A stretch of 11,030 nucleotides of DNA from Mycocentrospora acerina (lineage: Eukaryota > Ascomycota > Dothideomycetes > Pleosporales). Every line of letters starts with the position of its first letter. The first letter of the stretch is position 1. A model generated the notes under the pieces. The model did no database searches. It had not been told where the DNA came from and saw only the letters and a list, made by a program, of their open reading frames with translations. The stretch is taken from positions 1 through 11,030 of the forward strand of contig JAKUHH010000232.1 of NCBI GenBank assembly GCA_022701365.1, read 5' to 3'. This document shows, piece by piece, positions 1 through 7,795 of this stretch. A program made the translations under genes and the position numbers.

Positions 1-52
1 TTGGCGATGGGTGCGCATTGAGTGAATCCGCGCATTGAGTGCACGGACACGG
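1..52. mobile_element. Terminal inverted repeat end of a family A Fot1-like transposon, body outside window
   Basis: These 52 bases are the exact reverse complement of 6490-6541, the end of a second element in this window. The outer terminus faces right and is followed by TA at 53-54, the expected Tc1/mariner-type target duplication. The rest of the element must lie to the left, so only one end is visible. Inside the repeat, the 12-mer gcgcattgagtg occurs twice (13-24 and 30-41), 17 bp apart. The end carries many TCC, CCG and TGA type sites and so is unmutated, unlike the AT-rich bodies of related elements here. Which end of the element this is cannot be told. Confidence 0.85.
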
Positions 53-54
53 TA

Positions 55-251
55 AATGGAGCTACGCGACGCGACTTCCGTCCTCGCCCTTCAGTCAATC
101 CAACCTTATCTTACTCTCAGTAGGATCTCACGATGACGTTACCGTTTTGAGTGCGGTGGAGTAAAAATTCATGTCAAACCTAAGATCAACGAACGTCTAA
201 AGCGTGCGGAGCAGATCGTCACACCAAATTTTGATAACGTTCTCGGTTGGT
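55..251. other. Unmutated unique flank between two transposon insertions
   Basis: This 197-bp stretch of ordinary composition lies between the family A end and the family B element. It has abundant YpCpR sites (for example in the first 60 bases) and no RIP-type depletion right up to the B insertion point. I see no open frame of note and no RNA gene. With TA counted once, it would join directly to 2354 before B inserted. Confidence 0.6.
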
Positions 252-253
252 TA

Positions 254-300
254 CCGTGTCCGTGCACTCAACGCCCGGATTCACTCAACGCCCCGAAACA
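254..300 (+). repeat. Left terminal inverted repeat of element B
   Basis: These 47 bases match the reverse complement of 2305-2351 without mismatch; homology ends with a C/T difference at 301. The terminus starts ccgtgtccgtg, next to TA. It contains the family B version of two direct 12-bp repeats (reverse complement gggcgttgagtg), which are probable transposase contact sites. No RIP-type loss is seen here. Confidence 0.92.
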
Positions 301-342
301 CCAAACCTACCCCAAACTTCAACGCGTCATAACTCTACTAAT

Positions 343-2238
343 ATAAGTCTAATTAAAGCTGCACTAAAAGAAATAGAATTGCTTAATAATAGAGAATCTT
401 TCTTATATACAAAAATAGCACAAAAATATAGTGTTAATTAATCTACGCTATTACAAAGACACTAGGCTGTTTAAACGTTGCGTGCAACTAATGTATATAC
501 ATGTTAAAAGCTCTACCCTTAATAAGAGCAAGAGCTTATAGAATATATAGAAAGCCTTATAAGGCAAGGCCTACTACCTATATAAGAGATAATTTAAAAT
601 TTTGCCTTATATATAGCTTAAGAGACTGTAAGTAATAGCTAAGTTACATGCTTTATTAACTAGAATTTACACTATCTTATATTACAGTAGATAACTAGTA
701 TAGACATTAATTGCTACTAGGCTAACTTAGGGGCTAAATATAAGCTATATTTTAACCTAATAAGTAAGAAAATTAACAAGTACAACATTAAGCCTTGCAA
801 TACATATAATATAGATAAGAAAAGCTTTCTCCTTAGTATTACTAGCTAATTAAAATAAGTGTTTAGTAAGAGAATATAAGAGAAAAAGGAGGTTATAGCA
901 GCTATTTAGGATAGCTTATGTAAGTAGATAACCCTTATAGCATGTGTATGTGCAGATAGATTAAAGCTGCTGCTAAGCCTTATATTTAAGTCTGCAAATA
1001 AGGGCATACAATTAAGCTAGGTTAAGGCAATTAAAGCTAGAAAATACAAGATATACATTAGCTTATTACTATTAAGATAGACTAACAATAACGTAGGCCT
1101 TACCTAGCTTAAGCAGGTGTTTAATTACTACACTAAGGCAAAGGTAGGGAGATCTTAAAGGTTACTTATCCTTAATAGCTATAGATCTTACATTTCTATA
1201 GATTTCTTAGACTTCTGTAGTAGGAGAAGGATTCTTATTACTGTCCTTCCTCCTTACTTAACCTACACGCTCTAGCTACTTAATGTAGCTATGTTTAAGC
1301 CTCTCTTAACAGCATACTTAAAAGAGCTCTTAATTTACCTTTATAATAGCTAAGGGCTTCTCTTAGTTAAAAAAGGTAACTTCTTGCCTCTGTTCTAGAG
1401 AGCTTAGAGATGCTCCTTTAAGAAACAGGTAATATTAAAGTTTTTTAAAATAATAGGCATCTTACTATTTAAACTAGCTAAGATACTTAAAAGATTTACT
1501 TAGGATAAGCAAGAGTTACTAATTAACTTACTACTAATTAAGTCTAATTAGAGAAAGTTAGAAAGGCTGTTACACAAAGCAGTAGCTAATAAAAACACAG
1601 AAAAAGCTAAGAAGCTTAGTTAAACACTCTACTACCTTTAGGCTTAAAATAAGCTTCTTAAGCTTTAAAACTAAGGACTTTAAAAAGTGCTTATTATTAA
1701 GAAGAAGCACTAGAAGTCTAGCAAAGCTCTTAATTTACAATAACATTAGAAGTACTATAGTAGTGCTGTTTTCTAGTTACTACAAAAAATTAGAGAAGCA
1801 TATATTTATTAAGCAGTAAAGGAGCAAAAAGAAAAAGAGCTTAAACTCTAAAAGGCTAATAAAAAGGAACTTAAGAAAGCTTATAAGCTCTATCTTAAAA
1901 AGATAGCTTAAAAGAAGCATGTAGCAAGAGAGGCAGCAAAGGCAGTTAAAGAGAAGGAGAAGGCAAAGCAGGCAGCTAAATAAGAGTGTAAGAGACAGGA
2001 GAATAATACTAAAAAAGCTCTCTAATTATCCTAAAAGAGTAAAAAGAAGGCTTTAAGGCCCCCTTAATAAGCTGCTAAGCGCAGGAAATAAGTAGTAGAT
2101 GCATTAAGTAGTAGTAAGTCTTGTAAAGCTATTCCTGCACCTCTACTACTACAGTTACAAAAAGGCTATGCAATTAGGCTACTAAGTAAATTTAAGTAGA
2201 GCAAAAGTTTTGCATATATTATCTATACTATCTACTAA
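343..2238 (+). pseudogene. Fot1/pogo-like transposase pseudogene, RIP-degraded
   Basis: One reading frame can be followed for about 630 codons with no visible frameshift, but it contains roughly fifty TAA/TAG stops and no TGA or Trp codon. The N-terminus (355-441, around LKEIELLNNRESFLYTKIA) resembles the pipsqueak-type helix-turn-helix of fungal pogo transposases. A CENP-B-like DNA-binding region follows near 530-640. The DDE domain shows a first Asp in NIDKKSF (codon 814-816). The second and third catalytic Asp have become Asn (1174-1176 in LILNS; 1282-1284 in LLNVAMFKPL), 36 codons apart, which fits DD35D. The C-terminus (about 1800-2010) is Lys/Glu/Ala-rich and coiled-coil-like. The likely start ATG followed by AGT now reads ATA AGT at 343, as expected if TGA on the top strand mutated to TAA. 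The stop position is approximate. In life it would have bound the TIRs and cut and joined DNA at TA. Confidence 0.9.
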
Positions 2239-2304
2239 AAAATCTTATAATATTACCTGTTATGCGTGGCTCAATAGCCTTATTTCTAGATGAGATGGTT
2301 TTGA

Positions 2305-2351
2305 TGTTTCGGGGCGTTGAGTGAATCCGGGCGTTGAGTGCACGGACACGG
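2305..2351 (-). repeat. Right terminal inverted repeat of element B
   Basis: Exact inverse of the left end. The 12-mer gggcgttgagtg lies at 2312-2323 and again at 2329-2340, 17 bp apart. The outer block cacggacacgg is shared with family A. TA follows at 2352-2353. Confidence 0.92.
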
Positions 2352-2353
2352 TA

Positions 2354-3090
2354 GGCCAGAGAGATTGAACTTCCACATTGAAGCGTCAAAAGTCTTACAA
2401 CTCTTAAAATCAGGCTACAGAAAGCTTCTGCTGATGAACTTGAATAGACAACGTTACAATTCTAGCGTAGTGTGCTTGAATTTCCATCACCAAATATTCT
2501 CAGATTTGATTTTCTTTGCGAACAGCCATTGTATTTCACGTCCGCTCACAGCCATGTGATAGGGCATGTTACGTCTATTTGAATCCTAAAGTAGTATCAT
2601 AAGTGGCACTTGGCATAACCATGATTTAAATCATATTTGACTGAAATGAGCTTGTCTTGATCAGAGTTTGATAGCGTTATCGTTCGCAACACAGCATGAG
2701 GGATCCTGCTTTTTCGTACATCATGGTTTCATGGTACAGAACTGACTCACCAGCTTATATGATCTCTGTTATTCAAACCATACCTCATCGAGCTTCATCC
2801 AGCTCTGGTCATCAGGATCACAGATTTCATATTACATAGTCCGTTTGCACTAGGCACCGCCACACGCCATGACTGCATTGGGGAGTGGGACGCGTCGTTT
2901 GATCCACTTACTACTACCACAGTAAGCTTGGAGCACCGCTTCAGCAGAACTCTCATGTATTGCCGGTAGCATCTTCCCACTGTCGTGAAATAAATTTGCC
3001 CGATAGGTCTTGCGTGATGCGAAAGAGAATGCAAAGAAACTATTCTCCGCCTGAAGGATAGTCGACTATTTAGAACCGGCTATTTGAAAG
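2354..3090. other. Intergenic DNA with no recognised gene
   Basis: About 740 bp of mixed-composition sequence between element B and the candidate promoter. It is not depleted of YpCpR sites, even immediately beside the element. A 79-codon minus-strand frame (2795-3034) has no recognisable domain and ordinary composition, so I do not call it a gene. I see no repeats, tRNA or other structure. Confidence 0.5.
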
Positions 3091-3098
3091 TATAAATA
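3091..3098 (+). promoter_or_regulatory. Candidate TATA box for the 902-aa gene
   Basis: The string tataaata lies in otherwise mixed DNA. About 50 bp downstream is a short pyrimidine-rich patch (3141-3155, gctagctctctcacc), a common setting for fungal transcription starts. It is about 570 bp upstream of the chosen ATG, so the 5' leader would be long or contain an intron. The call rests only on the motif and its position. Confidence 0.3.
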
Positions 3099-3665
3099 TA
3101 GACGACTTTTCAGACTCGCCTACACAGCATAGTATCTTCGGCTAGCTCTCTCACCTTGAGGCCTAAGGGTTACAATCACTGCTCCACACTAACACGCAAT
3201 CACCGATTAATCGGTAGCTTCCACAACGCTCAATTAACGAATATCAAATCTTTCCAGGCTCAGCTATTGTATGCAATCGAACAAGCTCTCCGTCGCGTCA
3301 CCTTATTAGCCTATTTTCAAATAAGGAAGAAGATAACGAGTGCATCCAGGCAAAAGGAGGAGTTCATTAACAAAGGCAAGTCCACTAGCAACACTGGATT
3401 TGTAGAGTTTTTGAAGAGTAATGTCTATAGCAAATACAGGATTAAATCGGTTGGTTGTTCATGCTGGGTTTCTCGCTGCAAGCTCTCTACCTATTGATGA
3501 TCACTGCAGCTTAAAGGAGATTTGCCTTGTGAGCTCTTCAAATCAAGCACTCTATAACACCACCACAATCTTATCACTTCGGTCAAACATACGCCACGAC
3601 TGAAACAAGAACTCCTCAGAGGAAAAGAAAATTCTGACGATCTGCTAGCCAACAAGAAGATCAAA
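3099..3665 (+). other. Putative 5' leader of the 902-aa gene
   Basis: There is no convincing coding sequence starting with ATG here. The frame of the downstream gene is open back to a TAA at 3555-3557 without any ATG, and this 36-codon extension (3558-3665, for example TPRLKQELLRGKENSDDLL) looks similar in character to the following protein. Short ATG frames such as 3421-3603 would act as upstream ORFs if transcribed. A GTGAGC at 3529 with CTGAC at 3634-3638 and TAG at 3646-3648 could be an intron. Splicing it from the ATG at 3421 does not keep frame with the main ORF, so I do not call it. Confidence 0.4.
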
Positions 3666-6374
3666 ATGAAAGCTAGGCCACCTCCACCCGAGAACACAGC
3701 TAGTATAGGCTTCTCGCCGACGAAAAAGCTACTCACGTCTCCTACTGCTTTGCTGACGGATGCAAGACGACCAAAGACCAGGTGTGGCTTTGTCATTGAC
3801 TCTAGCGATGATGAAGATGTCTTCAGTGATGAAGAATGTAACAAGATTGTATCGAATGATGTTAATAAGCAGTTGCTCTCTATCGCACCATCCAAGACGA
3901 TAGTTCAGAACAGCACAGCAGACACAACGCCTATGCCAGTCAAATCTTTGAACAAAGATCGTCTCAAGATGCTTCTTGGGAAGAAAAAGGCAAGCTCCAC
4001 CCAAAAGCAGCTACTAGTTCAAACTGCCAAAAACCGGCCATCAAAAACATTTTCTGTTAATTCATTCAAGCACAGGCTTGCTTCAGTCCGGCCAAACTAC
4101 AACAGTCAACCGCAAGCTCTGGTTAGACGTGACTCCTTGAATGACTGCAATCTGGCTATGCTGGACGCACCCGCAGATAACTCTGTCGCCCGGGGTAGGC
4201 AAAATCAGATGCCTAGCAGATTTTCTGTTGCAACGCAAGAATCAGCTACCCATTCAACCGACAAGAATAGGCAGGACTTGAAAATAGGTCCAGTATCCAG
4301 CTTCGCGAAAAAGAGACCAGATAGTACGAAAACTTCACGCCTGATAACCACGAATTCAGATGGCCAGCCGAAATCTCTTAATCGCCCAAGATCTACATCG
4401 CAGCAAGATCAGGCTGTCAATTATGAAAGACTGGAAACACAGATTAATCAGACAGCTACTGTCACTAGCCCACGCGAGGTTGCAGCTGAAACATATCTGC
4501 AAGCCGCTTCGATTACAACGAAGCCGGTAGAAAATGATCGTATTCTCAGTCAGCAAAATCATTCCAGTGACGTTAAGTTAGATCGTCCATTCAATAACAC
4601 TCCATCATCCAGCTTGTTTCAATCTCGAATAGCTGGAAATAGGGATCAGAAGTACTCCATCGTCCCAGGTATCGATGTCACTGATAAGAATCATTCTTCG
4701 CCGACAATACTCGAAAAACAGCCAATCCGAACTTCGAATACAAGAAAACAACAAAATCTTCAGTTTCAACCGGGTCAGTTTGAGAAGCAAAAATCACCTA
4801 GATTGCCCACTACTCAATTATTACAGCCAGATACTGATACGAATTTTTCACGCTCTCATTCTCAGCAAGATTTCGTTCATACAACATCAGTTTATCAAAG
4901 ACTACAACCAAAAACCCAGACTGCCAGTGCTGTAAAACTGGGAAATACTGTTCTAAATGCTGTTCAGCAAACTTCAAAGAGAAAGGCAGCGGACATAACT
5001 GGCGGATCAAGTGAAGATGATGCGCCAATTAAGAAGCCAGTCATGATTTATGGGGAGCCATCAACAGCTCCACGACCAAACTCCCATGTAGATGGAACAG
5101 CCAAAGTCGTCCATGCACTACAAAAATCCATGCCACCAATCATGAGTGGAACTACCAAAGAATCATCGAGATGGTCGAAAGCAACTCGAGCTACACGAGA
5201 TAATACTACTCAAGCTGTACCCTCCATAGTCACCAAGCCAACTTTAACAAATATTAGTCAATCTGTCGTTCACCTTGCGAACCAACGACCAAACCAGCAG
5301 ACTGACACGCGTGGTAGTGTCTTCGACATCTCAAATGCGGCCATCTTGACAAATAGCGAAGAGACAATTTCTCAAACGACAGGAGAACACACGATATCTT
5401 ACAAGAGTGCTCTAAATATGGCTGTGTCCGTATCTGCAACCACCCACCCTGGTGAGAAAGCTGTGCTGGCAACCACACAGGTCGGATTTTTACCTTTGCC
5501 CAACCCTCTAACTGTTCATGCTCCTAAAACTTCATTATGTCCATCCTCAGATATCACGGCTGTTTCCTCCTCTAATTCCGCAACCCATGGCACAAAAGAA
5601 CTGCGTACTCTTCCAGTAACTACTGAAGATGCAGAATCCTATTTCGAATACTCCATCTTTCAGAAGCTTTGGATTAGCACGCAAAATGAGAGCACTGTCA
5701 CTGCTGCCGAGCCCATCTCACGTCCCTTCACTAACATTGATGAAGCCAACATCCAAGCGGAGTCACTCTTTCAGACAACCAAGCTGCATTACACTCAACA
5801 CTTCCAAGTCCTGTTTTCATCAAGTAAAACCACACAAGACAAGTTTAGTTGCTCAACAATACTAGGAACTTTCTCTCCTTTTGACAACCTTGGCAAGATT
5901 TCATACTTGAAGATTTGGGTGCAACGTGACTTTGTCTCCAAGTGCGCAAACAAGGCGCCTCAAGACCTCAGGCTCGCACCCTTTATCTCAAAGTCACTTT
6001 ACATCATCCGCCTCTTCAAACTGATCTCTACTGATAGAGACACCGACACCGATAATGAAGAAGAGGATCGACCAGCTCGTGAATATCAGACCCTTCCGCG
6101 CACAGAGATCTATACCACACTCGATGCAGCAAATCGTGCGGCACGCAGTCTACAGATCGAACTCAGTCATGAGAAGAATCCAAAGAGCCCGCTTACAATA
6201 AAATGGCAGGAAAAAAATCTTCGAGAATTGAATTCAAAGGTACATGCGATGGATTCGACAATGGGAGGCAAAGAGGCATACTGGAAAAGTGAATTCAATG
6301 GGTATGAATTGGGAACAGGTAGATTTGAGTTGTTGGTCGAAATGGTGACGTTGTGCGGGCCAAGAAATCTGTGA
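3666..6374 (+). CDS. Uncharacterised 902-aa protein, disordered N-terminus plus conserved-looking C-terminal region
   Basis: A single uninterrupted frame of 902 codons; I do not recognise the family. Residues 1-60 contain a Pro-rich start (KARPPPPEN), a FSPTKKLLTSP stretch with SP/TP phosphosite-like pairs, and an acidic Ser cluster (SSDDEDVFSDEE, 46-57). About 60-650 is low-complexity, rich in Ser/Thr/Gln/Asn with scattered basic residues, and is probably disordered. SKRKAAD followed by SSEDD near 437-452 resembles a nuclear localisation signal next to a casein kinase II-type site. Residues about 654-902 look folded: FEYSIFQKLW, a region of alternating hydrophobics (about 700-790), an acidic linker (DTDTDNEEEDR, about 790-800), helical TLDAANRAARSLQIELSHE (about 815-833), and a closing LLVEMVTLCGPRNL. 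No signal peptide, membrane segment or enzyme motif is visible. A nuclear or chromatin role is only a guess. The ATG at 3666 has A at -3 (tcaaaATG), but the frame is open upstream without an ATG, so the true N-terminus may differ. The gene shows no RIP-type depletion and is flanked by transposon ends. Confidence 0.8.
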   Translation: MKARPPPPENTASIGFSPTKKLLTSPTALLTDARRPKTRCGFVIDSSDDEDVFSDEECNKIVSNDVNKQLLSIAPSKTIVQNSTADTTPMPVKSLNKDRLKMLLGKKKASSTQKQLLVQTAKNRPSKTFSVNSFKHRLASVRPNYNSQPQALVRRDSLNDCNLAMLDAPADNSVARGRQNQMPSRFSVATQESATHSTDKNRQDLKIGPVSSFAKKRPDSTKTSRLITTNSDGQPKSLNRPRSTSQQDQAVNYERLETQINQTATVTSPREVAAETYLQAASITTKPVENDRILSQQNHSSDVKLDRPFNNTPSSSLFQSRIAGNRDQKYSIVPGIDVTDKNHSSPTILEKQPIRTSNTRKQQNLQFQPGQFEKQKSPRLPTTQLLQPDTDTNFSRSHSQQDFVHTTSVYQRLQPKTQTASAVKLGNTVLNAVQQTSKRKAADITGGSSEDDAPIKKPVMIYGEPSTAPRPNSHVDGTAKVVHALQKSMPPIMSGTTKESSRWSKATRATRDNTTQAVPSIVTKPTLTNISQSVVHLANQRPNQQTDTRGSVFDISNAAILTNSEETISQTTGEHTISYKSALNMAVSVSATTHPGEKAVLATTQVGFLPLPNPLTVHAPKTSLCPSSDITAVSSSNSATHGTKELRTLPVTTEDAESYFEYSIFQKLWISTQNESTVTAAEPISRPFTNIDEANIQAESLFQTTKLHYTQHFQVLFSSSKTTQDKFSCSTILGTFSPFDNLGKISYLKIWVQRDFVSKCANKAPQDLRLAPFISKSLYIIRLFKLISTDRDTDTDNEEEDRPAREYQTLPRTEIYTTLDAANRAARSLQIELSHEKNPKSPLTIKWQEKNLRELNSKVHAMDSTMGGKEAYWKSEFNGYELGTGRFELLVEMVTLCGPRNL

Positions 6375-6489
6375 GACGGGGAGCATTGGGCGTGGGGATA
6401 TGATTGAGAGAGGAAGCACGACTATATATCCAATTGCAGTCGTCATGCAACGATTGATTTGAATTCTTGAACAGCTTCAAAACCAAATA
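6375..6489. other. 3' flank of the 902-aa gene up to the second family A element
   Basis: 115 bp of ordinary composition containing the presumed 3' untranslated region; no AATAAA signal is visible. It ends in TA at 6488-6489, the target duplication of the next element. If transcription runs past the TA, the gene's 3' end would lie inside the transposon. Confidence 0.45.
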
Positions 6490-6541
6490 CCGTGTCCGTG
6501 CACTCAATGCGCGGATTCACTCAATGCGCACCCATCGCCAA
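6490..6541 (+). repeat. Terminal inverted repeat of the second family A element
   Basis: A 52-bp perfect inverse match to 1-52. It shares the outer ccgtgtccgtgcactcaa with element B but differs in the two internal 12-bp repeats (gcgcattgagtg here, gggcgttgagtg in B) and in the innermost 10 or so bases. Confidence 0.9.
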
Positions 6542-6603
6542 AACCATCTCAAGTAGAAATAAGGTTATTAAGCCACGCACAATTGCTCTTATTATGAGAT
6601 TTT

Positions 6604-7577
6604 TTAGTAGATAGTATAGATAATATATGCAAAACTTTTGCTCTACTTAAATTTGCTTAGTAGCCTAATTGCATAGCTTCTTTGTAACTGTAGTAGTAGA
6701 GGTGCAGGAACAGCTTTATAAGACTTACTACTACCTAATATATCTACTACTTATTTCCTGCACTTAGCAGCTTATTAAGGAGGCTTTAAAGCCTTCTTCT
6801 TACTTTTTTAAAATAATTAGAGAGCTTTTCTAGTGTTATTCTCCTGTCTCTTATGCTCTTGTTTAGCTGCCTGCTTTGCCTTCTTCTTCTCTTTAACTGC
6901 CTTTGCTGCCTCCTTTGCTACATGCTTCTCTTAAGCTATCTTTTCTAGATATAGCTTATAAGCTTTTTTAAGCTCTTTTGTATTAGCTTTTTAGAGTTAA
7001 AGCTCTTTTTTTTCTTGCTCTTTTACTAACTAATAAATACATGCTTCTTAAACTTTTCTTAAAGACTAGAAAACAGCACTACTATTGTACTCTTAATATT
7101 ATTGCAAATTAAAAGGCTTACTATACTTCTGCTACCTTTTCTTAATAATAAGCACTTTTTAGAGCCTCTAGTTTTTAAGCTTAAGCAGCTTATTTTAAAC
7201 TTAAAAAGAGTAAAGTGTTTAACTAAGCTTTTTAGCTTCTTCTATATTTTTATTAACTACTGCCTTATATAATAGCCTTTCTAACTTCTTCTAATTAGTC
7301 TTAATAGAAGGTAAGCCTTCTAGTAACTCCTACTTATCTTAAGTAAATCTTTTAAGTATCTTAGCTAGTTTAAATAGTAAGATGCCTGTTATCTTAAAAG
7401 ACTTTAGCATTATCTTTTTTTAAAAGGAGCATTGCTAGGCTCTCTAGAACAGAGGCAAGAAGTTACCTTTTTTAATTAGGAGGAGCCCTTAGCTATTGTA
7501 AAGGTAAGTTAAGAGCTCCTTTAAATACGCTGTTAAAAGAGGCTTAAATATAGCTACATTAAGTAGCTAGTGTTATA
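6604..7577 (-). pseudogene. C-terminal half of a Fot1/pogo-like transposase pseudogene
   Basis: Read on the minus strand, this matches the element B transposase from its third catalytic position to its end. It begins at the equivalent of LLNVAMFKPL, with the catalytic Asp as Asn (ATT at 7558-7560), then runs through the Lys/Glu/Ala-rich coiled-coil-like tail to a stop equivalent at 6604-6606. Many in-frame TAA/TAG codons coincide with those in B. At least one site still reads CAA where B has TAA (AAA CAA GAG). The DNA-binding domain and the first two catalytic positions are absent. Confidence 0.85.
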
Positions 7578-7755
7578 GACTAGCCTTTTCACAGTAGGAT
7601 ATAGAAAGTGTTAATAGTAGTATTAAGTATCTTAAGGAATGTCTATACTAATTGCTATAATGTTTCTATATTTGTATATTATATGTTTGCTTACCTTCTT
7701 ATAGTTGTTATGTATGTGTAGCTAACCCTTTACATACCTTCTCCCTTATGTTTCC

Positions 7756-7761
<6 letters not shown>

Positions 7762-7793
<32 letters not shown>
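7762..7793. repeat. Poly-T tract, 32 bases
   Basis: An uninterrupted run of 32 T following a C/T-rich leader (tttcctttctc). It could be a homopolymer expansion, the poly-A end of a minus-strand retroposed sequence, or an intron polypyrimidine tract. Length in an assembly is unreliable for such runs. Confidence 0.9.

Positions 7794-7795
<2 letters not shown>

Larger units (their letters stand above)
254..2351 (+). mobile_element. Complete Fot1/pogo-like DNA transposon (family B), inactivated by RIP-type mutation
   Basis: This 2,098-bp element has perfect 47-bp inverted termini (254-300 and 2305-2351) flanked by TA on both sides (252-253 and 2352-2353). The size, the TA duplication and an internal transposase remnant with a DD35D layout match the Fot1 branch of the pogo group in the Tc1/mariner superfamily. 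The body from 330 to 2266 is AT-rich and has no YpCpR trinucleotides on either strand by eye. The outer 76 bp (left) and 85 bp (right) keep them. Perfect termini and an intact target duplication point to a recent insertion, although the internal gene is dead. Confidence 0.93.
6490..7578 (-). mobile_element. Family A Fot1-like transposon, 5' half of its gene missing or displaced
   Basis: It starts with a 52-bp terminus (6490-6541) identical in inverted form to 1-52, preceded by TA at 6488-6489. From 6541 to about 7578 it is the reverse complement of the 3' half of element B, with clear but imperfect similarity (compare 6541-6720 with 2100-2298). Homology stops at about 7571-7578, so the rest of the element is deleted or pushed beyond the window by another insertion. 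The body is AT-rich and lacks YpCpR sites from 6598 onward. The outer 108 bp are unmutated. Confidence 0.85.

Noticed and set aside
13..41. Short direct repeats that might suggest a CRISPR-like array
   Set aside because: Only two copies at a 17-bp step inside a TIR, in a eukaryote-type sequence; they fit transposase binding sites.
141..159. A TIR-like fragment (accgttttgagtgcggtgg) in the left flank
   Set aside because: Only short blocks such as ttgagtgc match the TIRs and the spacing differs; chance is likely.
247..441. A 64-codon frame starting at an alternative codon next to the left TIR
   Set aside because: It begins outside the element with no ATG and runs through the TIR. Its last part is simply the N-terminus of the degraded transposase, already annotated.
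2795..3034. A 79-codon minus-strand frame in the intergenic region
   Set aside because: No recognisable domain, no supporting promoter or composition signal; this length is expected by chance.
3529..3648. A candidate 120-bp intron (GTGAGC donor, CTGAC branch, TAG acceptor) in the leader
   Set aside because: Splicing it joins the ATG frame at 3421 to the wrong frame of the main ORF, so it does not extend the protein. It remains possible only as an untranslated-leader intron.
3729..6507. Several 60-130 codon antisense and alternative-frame ORFs over the 902-aa gene
   Set aside because: They are shadows of the long plus-strand frame with no independent start, domain or composition support.
1..6541. 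A composite transposon carrying the 902-aa gene
   Set aside because: The two family A ends point inward with their TA duplications on the gene side, so they are ends of two outside elements and not the borders of one unit.
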